From Salicibibacter cibi (GTDB lineage: Bacteria; Bacillota; Bacilli; Bacillales; Marinococcaceae), in the NCBI RefSeq assembly GCF_016495865.1, contig NZ_CP054706.1, positions 3,750,381-3,814,380 of the forward strand: a DNA stretch of 64,000 nt. The letters run 5' to 3'. Position numbers and translations under genes: made by a program. Shown here in pieces: positions 26,909-37,875 of this stretch. Numbering within the stretch: position 1 is the stretch's first letter; every line of letters starts with the position of its first letter. Below the pieces are notes generated by a model, which had not been told where the DNA came from, did no database searches, and worked only from the letters and a program-made list of their open reading frames with translations.

Positions 26909-28875
26909 CCTTCGTTTCCTCCTTCCAAATACTCATTGATCGCCGTTTTCAGACGGCTTTCAGCCTCTGTGGGCGAAAGGCCTTCCAATTGCACAGCTGC
27001 ATTGGTTAAATGTCCGCCTCCGCCCAATTGTTCCATAATGACCTGAACATTCACGTCCCCTAAAGAACGGGCACTAATGCTAATCCGTTCGTCTTTAAGT
27101 TTTGCAACGACGAATGCACCCTTGACACCGTTCATCGTTAGCAATGTATCCGCTGCTTGCGCAATAAGCACCTGATGATAGGTTTCCCCTTCTTTGCTGC
27201 AAGCGATCGCCATTCCGGCCTGATAAATATAAGCCTTCTGAATGAGCCGGGAACGTTGAATATATTGATCAAGATCCTCTTTTAGCAAAAGCTGTACAGC
27301 AGTCGTATCAGCACCGTTGGCTTTCAAATAGGAAGCGGCATCGAAAGTACGCGATCCGGTACGAATGCTGAAATTTTTCGTATCCACCATCATCCCCGCA
27401 AGCATGGCGGTCGCTTCCAAGGCATCCATTGATACACGGTTCGGTTGATACTCCAAAATTTCGGTGACAAGTTCGGAAGCCGAAGAAGCATATGGCTCCA
27501 TATAGACAAGTGCAGGATCGTCGATAAATTCTTCCCCGCGCCGATGATGATCGAGAACAACGACACGATGGACACGCTCAAGTAGCTTTGGTTCGATCAC
27601 AAGCGAAGGTTTATGGGTATCTACGATGACGAGCAGCGTCTGCCTCGTTAGCTGTTCCAAAGACTCACTCGGTGTTAAAAAGCGTGACCATAGATATTCA
27701 TGCTGTTCAACTTCATTCATCAGTTTGTGAACATCCGGACTTACTTCATTCGGATCCACAACGATGTAAGCATCCTTTTCATTCACTTCAGCGACTTTTA
27801 AAACACCGATCCCTGATCCAATTGCGTCCATATCAGGGTTTTTATGGCCCATGACAATCACTTGATCGCTTTCAAGCACAAAATCCCGCAATGCATGGGA
27901 AATGACACGAGCTCGTACCCGCGTTCGTTTTTCGACTGCATTGGTTTTTCCGCCATAAAAGCGCACTTGTCCGTTCTTTTCCTTGATCACCACTTGGTCT
28001 CCGCCCCGACCGAGCGCCAAATCCAAACTCGATTGGGCAAGCGCCCCCAATTCCCGCGGCGTCCTTTCTCCGCTACCGATGCCTATACTGAGCGTAAGCG
28101 CCACTTTTTCCTTCATGGTTACTTCCCGAATATCATCAATGATTTGAAAACGATTATTTTCAATTTCTTGCAGCGTTCTATAATTTAAGAAAGCGATAAA
28201 ACGGTCGTCTGCAACACTGCGCAGGAAAATACCATAGTCGTTCGCCCATTGGTTGATTTTGGTAAGTGCGCCCCCCCTTAAACGGCTCGTCACCTGATCT
28301 TCCAATCCCTGTGTTACATCATCATAATTATCCAGTAAAATGTGGGCGATCACCGGTTGCTCTTCATTGTATAAATCTCGTGTCTCAACAGTCTCCGTCA
28401 TGTCAAAAAAATACAAAAGACGTTCTTCAGAGCGTTCATACACATAATGTTCCCGACCGTTTAATTGCAATCGATGTTCCAAATTTTTATTTCGGATTAG
28501 ATCAGGAAAATCATCGGAAAGAACAGCGAGCGATTTTCCGATGTACTCATTCGGCAAATAGGACAAAAGGTATGGGTTTGCCCACTGTATCGTTTCATTT
28601 TGGTCATACAGCAAGATGCCGACGGGGAAATTTTTTATTGCTTCTTCTCCGGCACGATTAACCCGATGGCTTAACTTCGAAATATATTTTTTTACATCCG
28701 ATTCCATTCGTTTGTGTATATGGTATGCAAGATAGGTTAATGCGATTAAAACGACGAAACCAATCACGCCAAGTTGCCAATGAAAAAAGAAAAGCGTGAT
28801 ATTCATCAATAACGCAACGATAAAAACGAGCAATATGGGGTAATCATACCAGTGCTTTCTTAGAAAATTAGGCAT
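26905..28875 (-). CDS. gdpP: Cyclic-di-AMP phosphodiesterase GdpP
   Basis: GdpP (YybT, 656 residues) hydrolyses c-di-AMP and so tunes potassium and osmotic homeostasis. Two membrane helices (about 11-50) precede a PAS domain that can bind haem (about 80-150), a degenerate GGDEF domain ([14 protein letters not shown]) and the DHH/DHHA1 phosphodiesterase domain ([38 protein letters not shown]). All metal-binding motifs are intact. It lies between yybS and rplI as in B. subtilis. Confidence 0.96.
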   Translation of the reverse strand: MPNFLRKHWYDYPILLVFIVALLMNITLFFFHWQLGVIGFVVLIALTYLAYHIHKRMESDVKKYISKLSHRVNRAGEEAIKNFPVGILLYDQNETIQWANPYLLSYLPNEYIGKSLAVLSDDFPDLIRNKNLEHRLQLNGREHYVYERSEERLLYFFDMTETVETRDLYNEEQPVIAHILLDNYDDVTQGLEDQVTSRLRGGALTKINQWANDYGIFLRSVADDRFIAFLNYRTLQEIENNRFQIIDDIREVTMKEKVALTLSIGIGSGERTPRELGALAQSSLDLALGRGGDQVVIKEKNGQVRFYGGKTNAVEKRTRVRARVISHALRDFVLESDQVIVMGHKNPDMDAIGSGIGVLKVAEVNEKDAYIVVDPNEVSPDVHKLMNEVEQHEYLWSRFLTPSESLEQLTRQTLLVIVDTHKPSLVIEPKLLERVHRVVVLDHHRRGEEFIDDPALVYMEPYASSASELVTEILEYQPNRVSMDALEATAMLAGMMVDTKNFSIRTGSRTFDAASYLKANGADTTAVQLLLKEDLDQYIQRSRLIQKAYIYQAGMAIACSKEGETYHQVLIAQAADTLLTMNGVKGAFVVAKLKDERISISARSLGDVNVQVIMEQLGGGGHLTNAAVQLEGLSPTEAESRLKTAINEYLEGGNEG

Positions 28876-28886
28876 CTGCTCACCCC

Positions 28887-29828
28887 CTATTTATCAGACT
28901 TAATCCGGTTTTTTATATCCATTCCGATATCCAAAATCCCAAGGATTCGAACGAACACTTGGACAAGCGGAAGCATCAACCCCGGAAAAAGGATTAGGAT
29001 CGGAAGTGCTCTCGTTATATTTCGCATGTATACAAATTGGAACATAACCGATGCTCCCTGTATAATCATAGCAAATTCAAGCAACGGAAAGATATTAGAG
29101 ATAAGCATATGCATCGTCGTTCCCTGATCTTCGATCACTGCCAACCGCATGATAATACCTGCCAAATAGTACCAAAGAAAAACTCGCGGCAAGGACCACT
29201 CTCTGAGGGGCGGAAATCGATATGTCCCTCCGATAAGCCTTCGCAAAAATGGATGGGCAATGGTTTGCGTCAAAAACGCATAGCCAACACCGGTCACGAT
29301 CATGATTAAAGGTGCAATTTGCGGGATTTGCGCAATAGATTCGCGATAAAAATCCAATTGTTCTTCATCGACTTCCTGATCAAAGGAAGTTAGCATTTGT
29401 TCTGTAGAGTCAACTGAATCTTCCATTCCGCTTTGAAGCGCTTCAAAGGGATGAATATCAAGAAGGACAACAGATCCGACAAAGAGAAGGACCAGTGTAA
29501 AAATATAGCTTAAACTCCCTGCGAAAAGCGTTCGAAATGCAGACCTTTTTACATGGTAACTGACACCGACCACATAGCCGCCCACCCCAAATAAAAGCAC
29601 GAGCGGGATCGAAAAAGCCGAGGCTATTAAAAAGGTGGCAACAAAACTGACGGCAAGAACCAACGCCCCGGGTTTCGGCCCGAAACGGACCGTGTATAGC
29701 AGGAGAGGAATGGGCAGCACCCATACGAATAATATGCCTAAAACCGGTATGTAAACGGTAGCTGCCATTAAAATTGCAAAGAGGGCAACCATAACAGCTC
29801 CCTCGGTTATTTTTCTCGATTGATCCAT
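28887..29828 (-). CDS. yybS: YybS family DUF2232 membrane protein
   Basis: The 313-residue integral membrane protein has about eight helices and the DUF2232 start pattern (ITEGAVMVALFAILMAATVYIPVLG). Function is unknown; the fold is related to S-components of vitamin transporters. The ATG at 29828 follows GGGGGATGGC and removes a poorly supported 12-codon extension. It stands directly upstream of gdpP with 11 nt between them, as in B. subtilis. Confidence 0.9.
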   Translation of the reverse strand: MDQSRKITEGAVMVALFAILMAATVYIPVLGILFVWVLPIPLLLYTVRFGPKPGALVLAVSFVATFLIASAFSIPLVLLFGVGGYVVGVSYHVKRSAFRTLFAGSLSYIFTLVLLFVGSVVLLDIHPFEALQSGMEDSVDSTEQMLTSFDQEVDEEQLDFYRESIAQIPQIAPLIMIVTGVGYAFLTQTIAHPFLRRLIGGTYRFPPLREWSLPRVFLWYYLAGIIMRLAVIEDQGTTMHMLISNIFPLLEFAMIIQGASVMFQFVYMRNITRALPILILFPGLMLPLVQVFVRILGILDIGMDIKNRIKSDK

Positions 29829-29969
29829 GCCATCCCCCTTCTGGAAATGAGAGGTGAGAAACACTTTTTAGTACCCCGTTTAGTATATTTCACTGATCCA
29901 TTGTAGCCCATACATCTTCAAAAAGAAAGAACGAACATTTATCGGCGGCCATTGGCGACGATTCGTATG

Positions 29970-30004
29970 AAGAAAGAACACTGCCGGTGTCATCGGCAGT
30001 GTTC
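29970..30004 (-). terminator. Terminator of the rpsF-ssb-rpsR operon
   Basis: An 11-bp stem (GAACACTGCCG paired with CGGCAGTGTTC) is followed by TTTCTTC on the minus strand, 10 nt past the rpsR stop. Confidence 0.8.
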
Positions 30005-30014
30005 GTAAGGAGCA

Positions 30015-30242
30015 TTAATCTTCTTGTGCATATGGGAGTAACGCAGCTTGACGTGAACGTTTAATCGCGGTCGTCAATTTACGCTGATATTTCGCAGATG
30101 TTCCAGTTACCCGTCTCGGTAAAATCTTTCCCCGATCCGAGATAAACTTCTGGAGAAGATTAACATCTTTATAATCAATGGTCTTGATTTTATTAACGGT
30201 GAAATAACATACCTTTCTGCGCTTGCCTCTGCGGCGTGCCAT
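30015..30242 (-). CDS. rpsR: 30S ribosomal protein S18
   Basis: S18 (75 residues) of the small subunit platform, a partner of S6. It has the basic N-terminus [13 protein letters not shown], then [26 protein letters not shown] and RQLTTAIKR-type helix ([17 protein letters not shown]). It is the last gene of rpsF-ssb-rpsR and is followed by a terminator. A single Cys remains, so it does not carry a zinc ribbon. Confidence 0.97.
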   Translation of the reverse strand: MARRRGKRRKVCYFTVNKIKTIDYKDVNLLQKFISDRGKILPRRVTGTSAKYQRKLTTAIKRSRQAALLPYAQED

Positions 30243-30285
30243 AGGACTCCCTCCTTCTTAAATTATTTTTCTCGATGGGAAGTGT

Positions 30286-30786
30286 TTAGAATGGTAAATC
30301 GTCGTCGGAAATATCGATCGGCTTTCCGTCATTGGAGATAGGATCTTCATTCAAATCAGCGGATTGACGTTGCCCTTCTTGGCCATATCCAACGTTTCCT
30401 TGGTAATTGGACGGCCCGGAAGCAGCTCCAACGCCTTGGTCATCCCCGCCCCGATTCGCGGTCACATTACGGGGCTCCAAAAATTGGACGCTTTCCGCTT
30501 GTATTTCAACGACATTCACGCGCCGTCCTTCCCGATTTTCATAACTGCGGCTTTGAACGCGCCCATCAACGCCTGCCAAACTTCCCTTTTTCAAGTAATT
30601 GGCGACGTTTTCTGCCTGTTTTCTCCAAACCACGCAGTTCAAAAAATCCGCTTCCCGTTCCCCATACTGGTTTGTAAATGGACGATTAACGGCGATGCCG
30701 AAATTGGCTACTGCCACCCCGTTCGGGGTGTACCGCAATTCCGGATCACGAGTGAGACGTCCAACGAGTACGACGCGATTAATCAT
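30286..30786 (-). CDS. ssb: Single-stranded DNA-binding protein
   Basis: SSB (166 residues) coats single-stranded DNA and recruits repair and replication proteins. The OB-fold ([23 protein letters not shown]...[21 protein letters not shown]) fills residues 1-110. The tail is Gly/Gln-rich and ends with the conserved acidic tip DISDDDLPF. The ATG at 30786 follows GGGAGGG; a five-codon extension overlaps that site. It lies between rpsF and rpsR as in other Firmicutes. Confidence 0.96.
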   Translation of the reverse strand: MINRVVLVGRLTRDPELRYTPNGVAVANFGIAVNRPFTNQYGEREADFLNCVVWRKQAENVANYLKKGSLAGVDGRVQSRSYENREGRRVNVVEIQAESVQFLEPRNVTANRGGDDQGVGAASGPSNYQGNVGYGQEGQRQSADLNEDPISNDGKPIDISDDDLPF

Positions 30787-30817
30787 TCCAAACCCTCCCA
30801 TTTATTTGAAGAATGCT

Positions 30818-31105
30818 TTAATCATCATCCCGAACAACGAGCGTTCGAATAACTTCATCGGTAAGTTTTATACGACGGTCAAACTCATTGATAGCGTCAG
30901 GGGTTGCCTGCACTTTGAGGATGACATAATACCCTTCACGGAAATCCTGAATTTCATAAGCGAGACGCCGTCTCCCTTTTTCATCAACTTCCGTTACCTC
31001 TGCACCATTATCGGAAAGGATTTGGTTCAAACGTTCAATCGTCGTTTTGACTGCATCCTCTTCCAATGTCGGTCTTAAAATGTACAGAATCTCGTAGTTA
31101 CGCAT
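30818..31105 (-). CDS. rpsF: 30S ribosomal protein S6
   Basis: S6 (95 residues) binds S18 and 16S rRNA. The start MRNYEILYILRP and the core GRRRLAYEIQDFREGYYVIL are typical. The ATG at 31105 follows AAAGGAGGTGA and gives the same length as B. subtilis S6; three upstream codons are excluded. It is the first gene of its operon; the leader probably holds an S6:S18 autoregulatory structure. Confidence 0.97.
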   Translation of the reverse strand: MRNYEILYILRPTLEEDAVKTTIERLNQILSDNGAEVTEVDEKGRRRLAYEIQDFREGYYVILKVQATPDAINEFDRRIKLTDEVIRTLVVRDDD

Positions 31106-31125
31106 GCGCGTCACCTCCTTTTGGT

Positions 31126-31160
31126 CTTAGCGGCCCCCGTATTTTTTACGGGAGCAAGGA
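31126..31160 (-). promoter_or_regulatory. Candidate S6:S18-binding leader of rpsF
   Basis: On the minus strand a CCCGTA/TACGGG hairpin with an A-rich loop is followed by GGGGCCGCTAAG just before the ribosome site. Known rpsF leaders carry a hairpin with a bulged CCG that mimics the S6:S18 site in 16S rRNA; the CCG here is suggestive, not proven. Confidence 0.4.
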
Positions 31161-31391
31161 GCAAAACGGGACAAACCCTCTATTTACTCACATTATAGCA
31201 TTGTAACAAGAAGAACGGCCATACACAATAGTTCGGGGAAATTTTGTTGTGTATTCACATAAACTCCAATTAAAATAGGATCATATGTTTGTATTTGCTT
31301 ATTAGTATAACATGATCCTCGAAAAATGCAAGTAAAAATTTTGTTCTTTCACTAAGATCCGGTCCGACACAACGCCTATTCTTTGTAAATC

Positions 31392-31405
31392 AATGACCGG
31401 TCATT
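31392..31405. promoter_or_regulatory. 14-bp perfect palindrome upstream of the hybrid kinase
   Basis: AATGACCGGTCATT is fully palindromic and lies 42 nt ahead of the kinase start codon. Such sites are common operators of TetR-type repressors. No TetR gene is in the window. Confidence 0.45.
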
Positions 31406-31446
31406 CATAATTAAACTAACATTCATTGATAGGACTGAAACAGACC

Positions 31447-34400
31447 ATGAAGACCAGCAAACCGATGAGCAAAAAAAATATCTTCCTTATTATTGTTTTA
31501 TTTTTTCTCGTATTAACTGGTTTTAGATTCGGTTGGTTGTTCTATCATGAGCCGCCGGATCATCCTCAGGCAGAACAAGGTGTTGTTGATTTAACAGATT
31601 GGGACTTTACCGATGATCAAGCAATTACGCTTGACGGCATGTGGGAGTTCTATCCAAATGAATTTATTGCGCCGAACTCTGATACCTCCGATGAGGAGAT
31701 GGAATATATTTCTGTTCCCGGTGATTGGAGCAATCATCAAGAAAATCAATCTGCATATGGTTATGGAACCTATCGAGTGAACATTCTTCTTCCTGACGGG
31801 AAACAGTCACTATACGGTATTCGCATGAAGAGTGCGACATCAGCCGGTGCTGTATATATTGATGGAGAATTAATGATGGAGTCCGGCACTCCTGCAAAAA
31901 ATGTCGATCAAGCAGAAGGGACGCGCTTTCCCCTTTCCACAATATTCCCTACGGAATCCAAGGAAATAGAATTAATGATACATGCCTCAAACTATGAAAT
32001 CCCTTTTTGGGGCGGGCTTGATCAATCGCTTAAAATAGGAACGGAAAATGCTATTTTAAGCGAGGATAACAGACCTCTTATACTACAAATCGTCGTTGGG
32101 GCTATTTTTCTATTACATAGTTTGTATGCCTTTTCTATTTATCTTCTTGGAAAAGGAAAGTATTTAAAAGAAATCTTGTTTTTCGGGGTCATGTTATTAG
32201 TGCACGGTTTGTCTATTTTAATCTATTACGACACCCCACTACAGCTACCCTTAGATATAATTTGGTACTATAAACTCGTGTATTTTTTATACGTGAGTAC
32301 ACTGTTCAGTCTACTCATATTTTTTAAACATATGTTTCACATAAAATCAGGCGTTTATTCACTGCTCCTGAGCTTATATATTTTTATAGTAATAGGCGAA
32401 ATGGTTGTACCATTTGATTATTTTATCTATTTAGGCATGGTTGTTGCCATATTTTATATTTTGTCTATTATATTTTTATTTACTAAAACAATTAAAATCA
32501 TTCGTAATAACGTTTCCTTAGAGGCTATATTTATATTGTTTTTTATTACTGCCTTTACGTCACATGTTAATTGGCATATATTTAGAAACTTAGGAATGGT
32601 TAATGCGCCCTACTATCCGTTTGACATGTTTATTTCCATTGTGATTATTGCGTTGCTGCTATTTAACCGACATATACGAGTGGCTCAAATCAATGAACAA
32701 CAAACAGAGGAACTCCAACAAGCGGATGAAAAGAAAGACGAATTCTTGGCAAATACGTCCCATGAATTGCGTAATCCATTACACGGCATCATGAATATCG
32801 CACAATCCGTTTTAGATGATAAAGATGAACATTTATCGGATAAAAACAAAGAAAATTTGAATTTACTCGTGAATGTTGGGCAACGAATGTCATTTACACT
32901 GAACGATCTTCTTGATGTTACACGTTTGAAGGAACATCGTATAACGTTAGATAGGACAAATGTAGACCTCCGTATCGTTGCCCGGGTCGTTTTAGATATG
33001 ATTCGTTTTATGGTTTCAGGAAAGGACATCCGATTTAAGCTGGACATACCGGTTGATTTTCCAAAGGTTCATGCCGATGAAAATCGTCTCATTCAAATTT
33101 TATTTAACTTGCTTCATAATGCCGTTAAATATACGAATAACGGAACGATAACACTATCTGCCGACCATAAAAATAAAATGGCCGCGATTTATGTGAAAGA
33201 TACCGGTGTGGGGATGAATAAGGAAACGTTAAATCGAGTTTTCCAGCCTTATAGACAAGAAGATTCCGGCATAACATCGATAGGAGGTGGCACCGGATTA
33301 GGGCTCAACATTTGTAAACAGTTCGTTGAATTACATGGCGGAGAAATTTCGGCAGAATCAACCTTGGGCCAGGGCTCCGTTCTCTCTTTCACACTGCCAT
33401 TAGCTCCTCGTCCTGCCGATAAGTCAGAAGCTGTTGCCTCTACGGACATTGAAAATAAATTCAGTGATATTGGTGCCGAGCCACCGATGCCTCATAAAAT
33501 GGACGCTATTGCAAAAGAAGACCAAACTAAACTGTTAATCGTGGATGATGACACGGTCAATCTAAAGGTTTTAAAAACCATGCTGGATTCCGAATATGAT
33601 GTCTTTACGGCTACGAGCGGTGAAAAAGCATTAGACTTGATTTATGACGGGGAATGGGATTTAGTCATTGCCGATGTGATGATGCCTCATATGTCGGGTT
33701 ATGAATTAACACAAGTCCTTCGCAATCAATTCACAATTTCCGAATTACCGATTTTGTTACTGACGGCACGTCATCAGGTTGAGGATATAAATACCGGTTT
33801 TCTTGCAGGCGCTAATGATTACGTTGTAAAACCGGTGGAGGCAATGGAATTAAAAGCACGGGTAAGAGCTTTAACGAGTTTGAAGCAATCAATCCGGGAA
33901 CAGCTGCGAATCGAAGCCGCTTGGCTACAATCCCAAATTCGACCGCATTTTTTATTCAATACATTCAATACAATCGCGTCCCTAAGTGAATTCGATACGG
34001 ACAGGATGATCAAACTTCTAAATGAGTTTGGCAATTACTTGCGAAGAAGTTTTGATGTCAATAATACTGAATCCTTTACGTCACTTGAGAGCGAGTTGGA
34101 TCTAACAAAATCCTATTTGTATATTGAAAAAGAACGGTTTGGCGATCGATTGAACATTAAATGGGACATTGAAGACGGCGTTGATGTTCATCTTCCGCCA
34201 TTAACGATCCAGCCTCTTGTAGAAAATGCAGTCAGGCATGGTGTGCTTAAAAAAAGCAACGGGGGCACTGTCACTATACGGGTGACGGACCAGAGCACTC
34301 ATGTGGAAATTGCAATTAAGGATGAAGGGGTTGGAATGGAACAGGAAGCAATTCGTAAAATACTCGATGATCACCCTCATCATTTAAGTGGCATTGGGGT

Positions 34401-34509
34401 AACCAATACGAATAAACGGTTAAAGAAATTATACGGAAAAGGATTGGAAATAGATAGTGAGCCGGGCATCGGAACAACGGTGAGATTTCAAATTCCAAAG
34501 AAGAAATAA
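31447..34509 (+). CDS. Hybrid sensor kinase: 7TMR-DISM, HisKA/ATPase, receiver, second kinase module
   Basis: This ~1,020-residue membrane sensor has an N-terminal helix (about 10-33), an outer 7TMR-DISM ligand domain (about 40-205), seven membrane helices (about 210-415), a HisKA domain with His439 (TSHELRNPLHG), an ATPase domain (NLLHNAVKYTNNG, GGTGLGLNICK), a receiver domain with Asp743 (IADVMMPHMSG), and then a second, LytS-like kinase module with His834 (RPHFLFNTFNTIASL) and ATPase motif QPLVENAVRHGV. It can therefore phosphorylate its own receiver and probably an external regulator. The ATG at 31447 is the likely start (AGGA 12 nt ahead). The cognate regulator is probably the REC-BTAD protein at 42150-43280, on the far side of the adhesin genes. 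Confidence 0.92.
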   Translation: MKTSKPMSKKNIFLIIVLFFLVLTGFRFGWLFYHEPPDHPQAEQGVVDLTDWDFTDDQAITLDGMWEFYPNEFIAPNSDTSDEEMEYISVPGDWSNHQENQSAYGYGTYRVNILLPDGKQSLYGIRMKSATSAGAVYIDGELMMESGTPAKNVDQAEGTRFPLSTIFPTESKEIELMIHASNYEIPFWGGLDQSLKIGTENAILSEDNRPLILQIVVGAIFLLHSLYAFSIYLLGKGKYLKEILFFGVMLLVHGLSILIYYDTPLQLPLDIIWYYKLVYFLYVSTLFSLLIFFKHMFHIKSGVYSLLLSLYIFIVIGEMVVPFDYFIYLGMVVAIFYILSIIFLFTKTIKIIRNNVSLEAIFILFFITAFTSHVNWHIFRNLGMVNAPYYPFDMFISIVIIALLLFNRHIRVAQINEQQTEELQQADEKKDEFLANTSHELRNPLHGIMNIAQSVLDDKDEHLSDKNKENLNLLVNVGQRMSFTLNDLLDVTRLKEHRITLDRTNVDLRIVARVVLDMIRFMVSGKDIRFKLDIPVDFPKVHADENRLIQILFNLLHNAVKYTNNGTITLSADHKNKMAAIYVKDTGVGMNKETLNRVFQPYRQEDSGITSIGGGTGLGLNICKQFVELHGGEISAESTLGQGSVLSFTLPLAPRPADKSEAVASTDIENKFSDIGAEPPMPHKMDAIAKEDQTKLLIVDDDTVNLKVLKTMLDSEYDVFTATSGEKALDLIYDGEWDLVIADVMMPHMSGYELTQVLRNQFTISELPILLLTARHQVEDINTGFLAGANDYVVKPVEAMELKARVRALTSLKQSIREQLRIEAAWLQSQIRPHFLFNTFNTIASLSEFDTDRMIKLLNEFGNYLRRSFDVNNTESFTSLESELDLTKSYLYIEKERFGDRLNIKWDIEDGVDVHLPPLTIQPLVENAVRHGVLKKSNGGTVTIRVTDQSTHVEIAIKDEGVGMEQEAIRKILDDHPHHLSGIGVTNTNKRLKKLYGKGLEIDSEPGIGTTVRFQIPKKK

Positions 34510-34550
34510 ATAAAGCTTTCATATACGTTTATGTATATGAAAGCTTTATT
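34509..34550. terminator. Bidirectional terminator, kinase / adhesin
   Basis: A perfect 18-bp stem (AATAAAGCTTTCATATAC and its complement) with a 6-nt loop lies between the convergent kinase and adhesin genes, with T-rich sequence on both sides. Confidence 0.9.
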
Positions 34551-34561
34551 GTTATACGAGC

Positions 34562-37500
34562 CTATTCAACTGTTCTTCTTTTGCGATAAAGCATTGTGAG
34601 TGCTAATCCAACGATTAACAACCCTACGCCGACAAGGAGCATATTAAACAGATTTGTCGCTGTGTCAGGTAGTAGTCCACCTGTATCATCACTTTCGTCT
34701 TCTTTCGTTGCACCTTCTCTTTCAGCGTCAGTGGTTTTGTCTGTTTTGTCTTCTTGATCCGGTTTTGTCTCATCTTTTTCAGGATCGGTCGGTTTGCCCG
34801 GTTTAGCTTCCCCGTCTTCATCTGTTATAAGCGTGTTCGTGAGATCATAACCGTTAACAGCCGTTTCATAGCCCTCTACAGCTTTCTCTGAAATGCTATA
34901 GTCAATTTCTTCGCCAGCTTCGTATTTGGGCAAGTCTGTGAAACGATATTCCCAATCGTCTTCTTCAGTGACTGCCATGTCATCAACAATTGCGCCATCG
35001 GCTAGAAGTTTCACTGTAATGGAATCCGGGCGAACATCATCGTTATCGCCATCTTTCCAGGTCTTCGCTCCGGATACGTCTGTTTCTTCCGGTGTATAAG
35101 CATTTGTGATGATGATGTTGCCGTGATTCTCATCATTCACTGATGCTTCATATTCCGATTCTGTCAACTCAACGACGGAATAATCAATGGCTTCTCCTGC
35201 TGCTTTCGCATCTAATTCATCCCATGTGTACGTCCAGTCGTTGTCTGCAGATAGTTCTACGGAATCACCTTGTTCTTCCCCGTCCGCCGTTAACTGCACC
35301 TCAATGCTGTCCGGGCGAATGCCGTCTTGGTTATTGGCATCATCCCAATTCTTCGTGACGGTGGCCGCTGTTTCTTCAGGTGTATAGCGGTTGGTTATAT
35401 CATAACCTTCGATATCTTGCGTGTAATGCTCTACTGTGTTTTCCGTCACTGTATAAACAATCTCTTCACCGGCTTCATATTTCGGTAAGCCTGTGAAGCT
35501 ATAAGCCCACTCGCCTTCTTCCGTGACTTCAGTGGAGTCAACAATGGCACCATCGGCTAAAAGATTCACTGTTACGGATTCCGGGCGGACACCATCTTGA
35601 TTATCGGCATCGTCCCATGTCTTCGTTCCGGATACATCTGTTTCTTCAGGTGTGTAAGCATTTGTGATGATAATGTTGCCATGATTGTCATCATCCACGG
35701 ATGCGTCATATCCTGGTAGTTCTGTCAGTTCTTCAACGGAATAATCAATGGCTTCCCCAGATGCATTTGCATCTAATTCATCCCATGTGTGCGTCCAGTC
35801 GTTCTCTGCAGATAGTTCTACCGGATCACGATGTTCTTCACCATCAGCTGTTAACTGCACCTCAATGCTGTCCGGGCGGATTCCGTCTTGGTTCTGGGCA
35901 TCGTCCCAGCTCTTCGTTACAGTGACAGCCGTTTCTTCAGGTGTGTAATGGTTGGTGATGTCAAAACCATCAATGGCCTGCGTGTAATATTCGACGGTGT
36001 TCTCTGTAACGGTGTAATTAATCTCGTCACCAGCTTCATATTTCGGTAAATCTGTGAAGCTGTAGGCCCAGTCGTCCTCTGCCGTCACTTCTTCAGAATC
36101 AACTTGGCTACCATCGGCTAAAAGATTCACGGTTACGGATTCCGGGCGGACCCCATCTTGATTGTCGGCATCTTCCCATGTCTTTTCACCTGAGACCTCA
36201 GTTACTTCCGGCGTGTAACGATTAGTTACATCAAATTCTTCAATGGTCGTTTCATAACCTTCTACAGGGTCTTCTGTGATCCTGTAATCTATTTCTTCGC
36301 CGGCTTCATATCTTGGCAGGTCTGTGAAACGATATTCCCAATCGTCTGCTACAGTGACTTCAGCATCGTCTATTTGTTCGCCATTTGCAAAGAGATTTAC
36401 TGTAATTGATTCTGGTCGGATACCATCCTGGTTATCAGCATCGTCCCAGGTTTTTGTTCCTGATACTTCGGTTACTTCCGGTGTATAGGCATTTGTAATG
36501 ATGATGTTACCATGATTGTCATCATCCACGGATGTTTCGTATTCCGGTGTTTCTGTCAGTTCAACGACGGAATAGTCAATAGCTTCACCAGATGCATTTG
36601 CGTCTAATTCATCCCATGTGTACGTCCAGTCGTTCTCTGCAGATAACTCTACCGGATCGCCATAGGCTTCACCGTTCGCCGTTAATTGTACGTCAATGCT
36701 GTCCGGACGTATGCCGTCTTGATTATTGCCATCGTCCCAGCTCTTCGTGACGGTAGCTGCTGTTTCTTCCGGCGTGTAATGATTGGTTATATCGTAACCT
36801 TCAATATCCTGCGTGTAATTTTCGACGGTATTCTCTGTAACAGTATACGTTATCGCTTCACCAGCTTCATATTTCGGTAAGTCTGTGAAGCTATATTCCC
36901 AATCGTCTTCTGCAGTGACTTCAGTGGAATCGACTGGCTCGCCGTCAGCCAAAAGATTCACGGTGACTGATTCCGGGCGAATGCCATCTTGGTTATTGGC
37001 ATCGTCCCATGTCTTTTCACCTGTGACCTCAGTTACTTCCGGTGTGTAACTATTGGTTACATCAAATCCATCAATGGCCGTTTCATAATCTTCTACAGGG
37101 TCTTCTGTGATCCTATAGTCTATTTCTTCGCCAGCTTCATATTTCGGCAAATCTGTGAAACTGTATTCCCAATTGTCTTCTGCCGTGACTTCCATGGAAT
37201 CAATCGCTTCTTCATCAGCCAAGAGGTTTACAGTGACTGATTCCGGGCGAATGCCATCTTGGTCATCGGCATCTTCCCATATTTTTTCGCCGGAAATATC
37301 AATTTCTTCCGGAGTATGAGCATTTGTGAGGATGATGTTGCCGTGATTGTCATCTTCCACTTCTGTGTCATATTCCGGTACGTCTGTTTCTTCAACGACG
37401 GAATAGTCAATGGCTTCTCCTGCTTCGTTCAAAGGCAGTTCCTCCCACGTATGATTCCAATCGTTTTCTTCCGACAATTCAACTGGATCACCAACGACAT

Positions 37501-37875
37501 CGCCATTCGCCGTTAATTGCACGTCAATGCTGTCCGGACGGATACCGTCCTGATCATTGGCGTCGTCCCAGTTCTTCGTGACAGTGACCGCTGTTTCTTC
37601 CGGCGTGTAATGGTTGGTTATATCATAACCTTCAATATCCTGCGTGTAATTTTCTACAGTATTCTCTGTAATTGTATATTCAATCTCTTCGCCAGCTTCA
37701 TATTTGGGTAAGTCTGTGAAACCATATTCCCAATGGTCTTCTTCCGTTACGTCAGTCGAATCGACTGGCTCGCCGTCGGCCAAAAGATTCACGGTAATGG
37801 AATCCGGACGGATACCATCTCGGTTTTCATCATCTTCCCATGTCTTATCACCTGTGACTTCGGTTACTTCGGGGT
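34562..37875 (-). CDS. Giant Cna-B repeat adhesin, C-terminal part (after a frameshift)
   Basis: This frame continues the surface protein encoded at 37864-42006. It has no own promoter or ribosome site; its first internal start (GTG, 37792) lies in mid-domain. It encodes eleven ~90-residue Cna-B-type domains of two kinds: A (SGTKTWDDADNQDGIRPES, DLPKYEAGEEI) and B (VTKSWDDANNQDGIRPDS, NHGNIIITNAYTPEE), mostly in the order A-A-B. It ends with a proline/acidic linker, an LPDTA sorting motif, a membrane helix (LLVGVGLLIVGLALTML) and RKRR. LPxTA-type motifs are used by class D sortases; none is in the window. With the 5' part and one restored base the whole gene is 7,446 nt. Confidence 0.85.
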
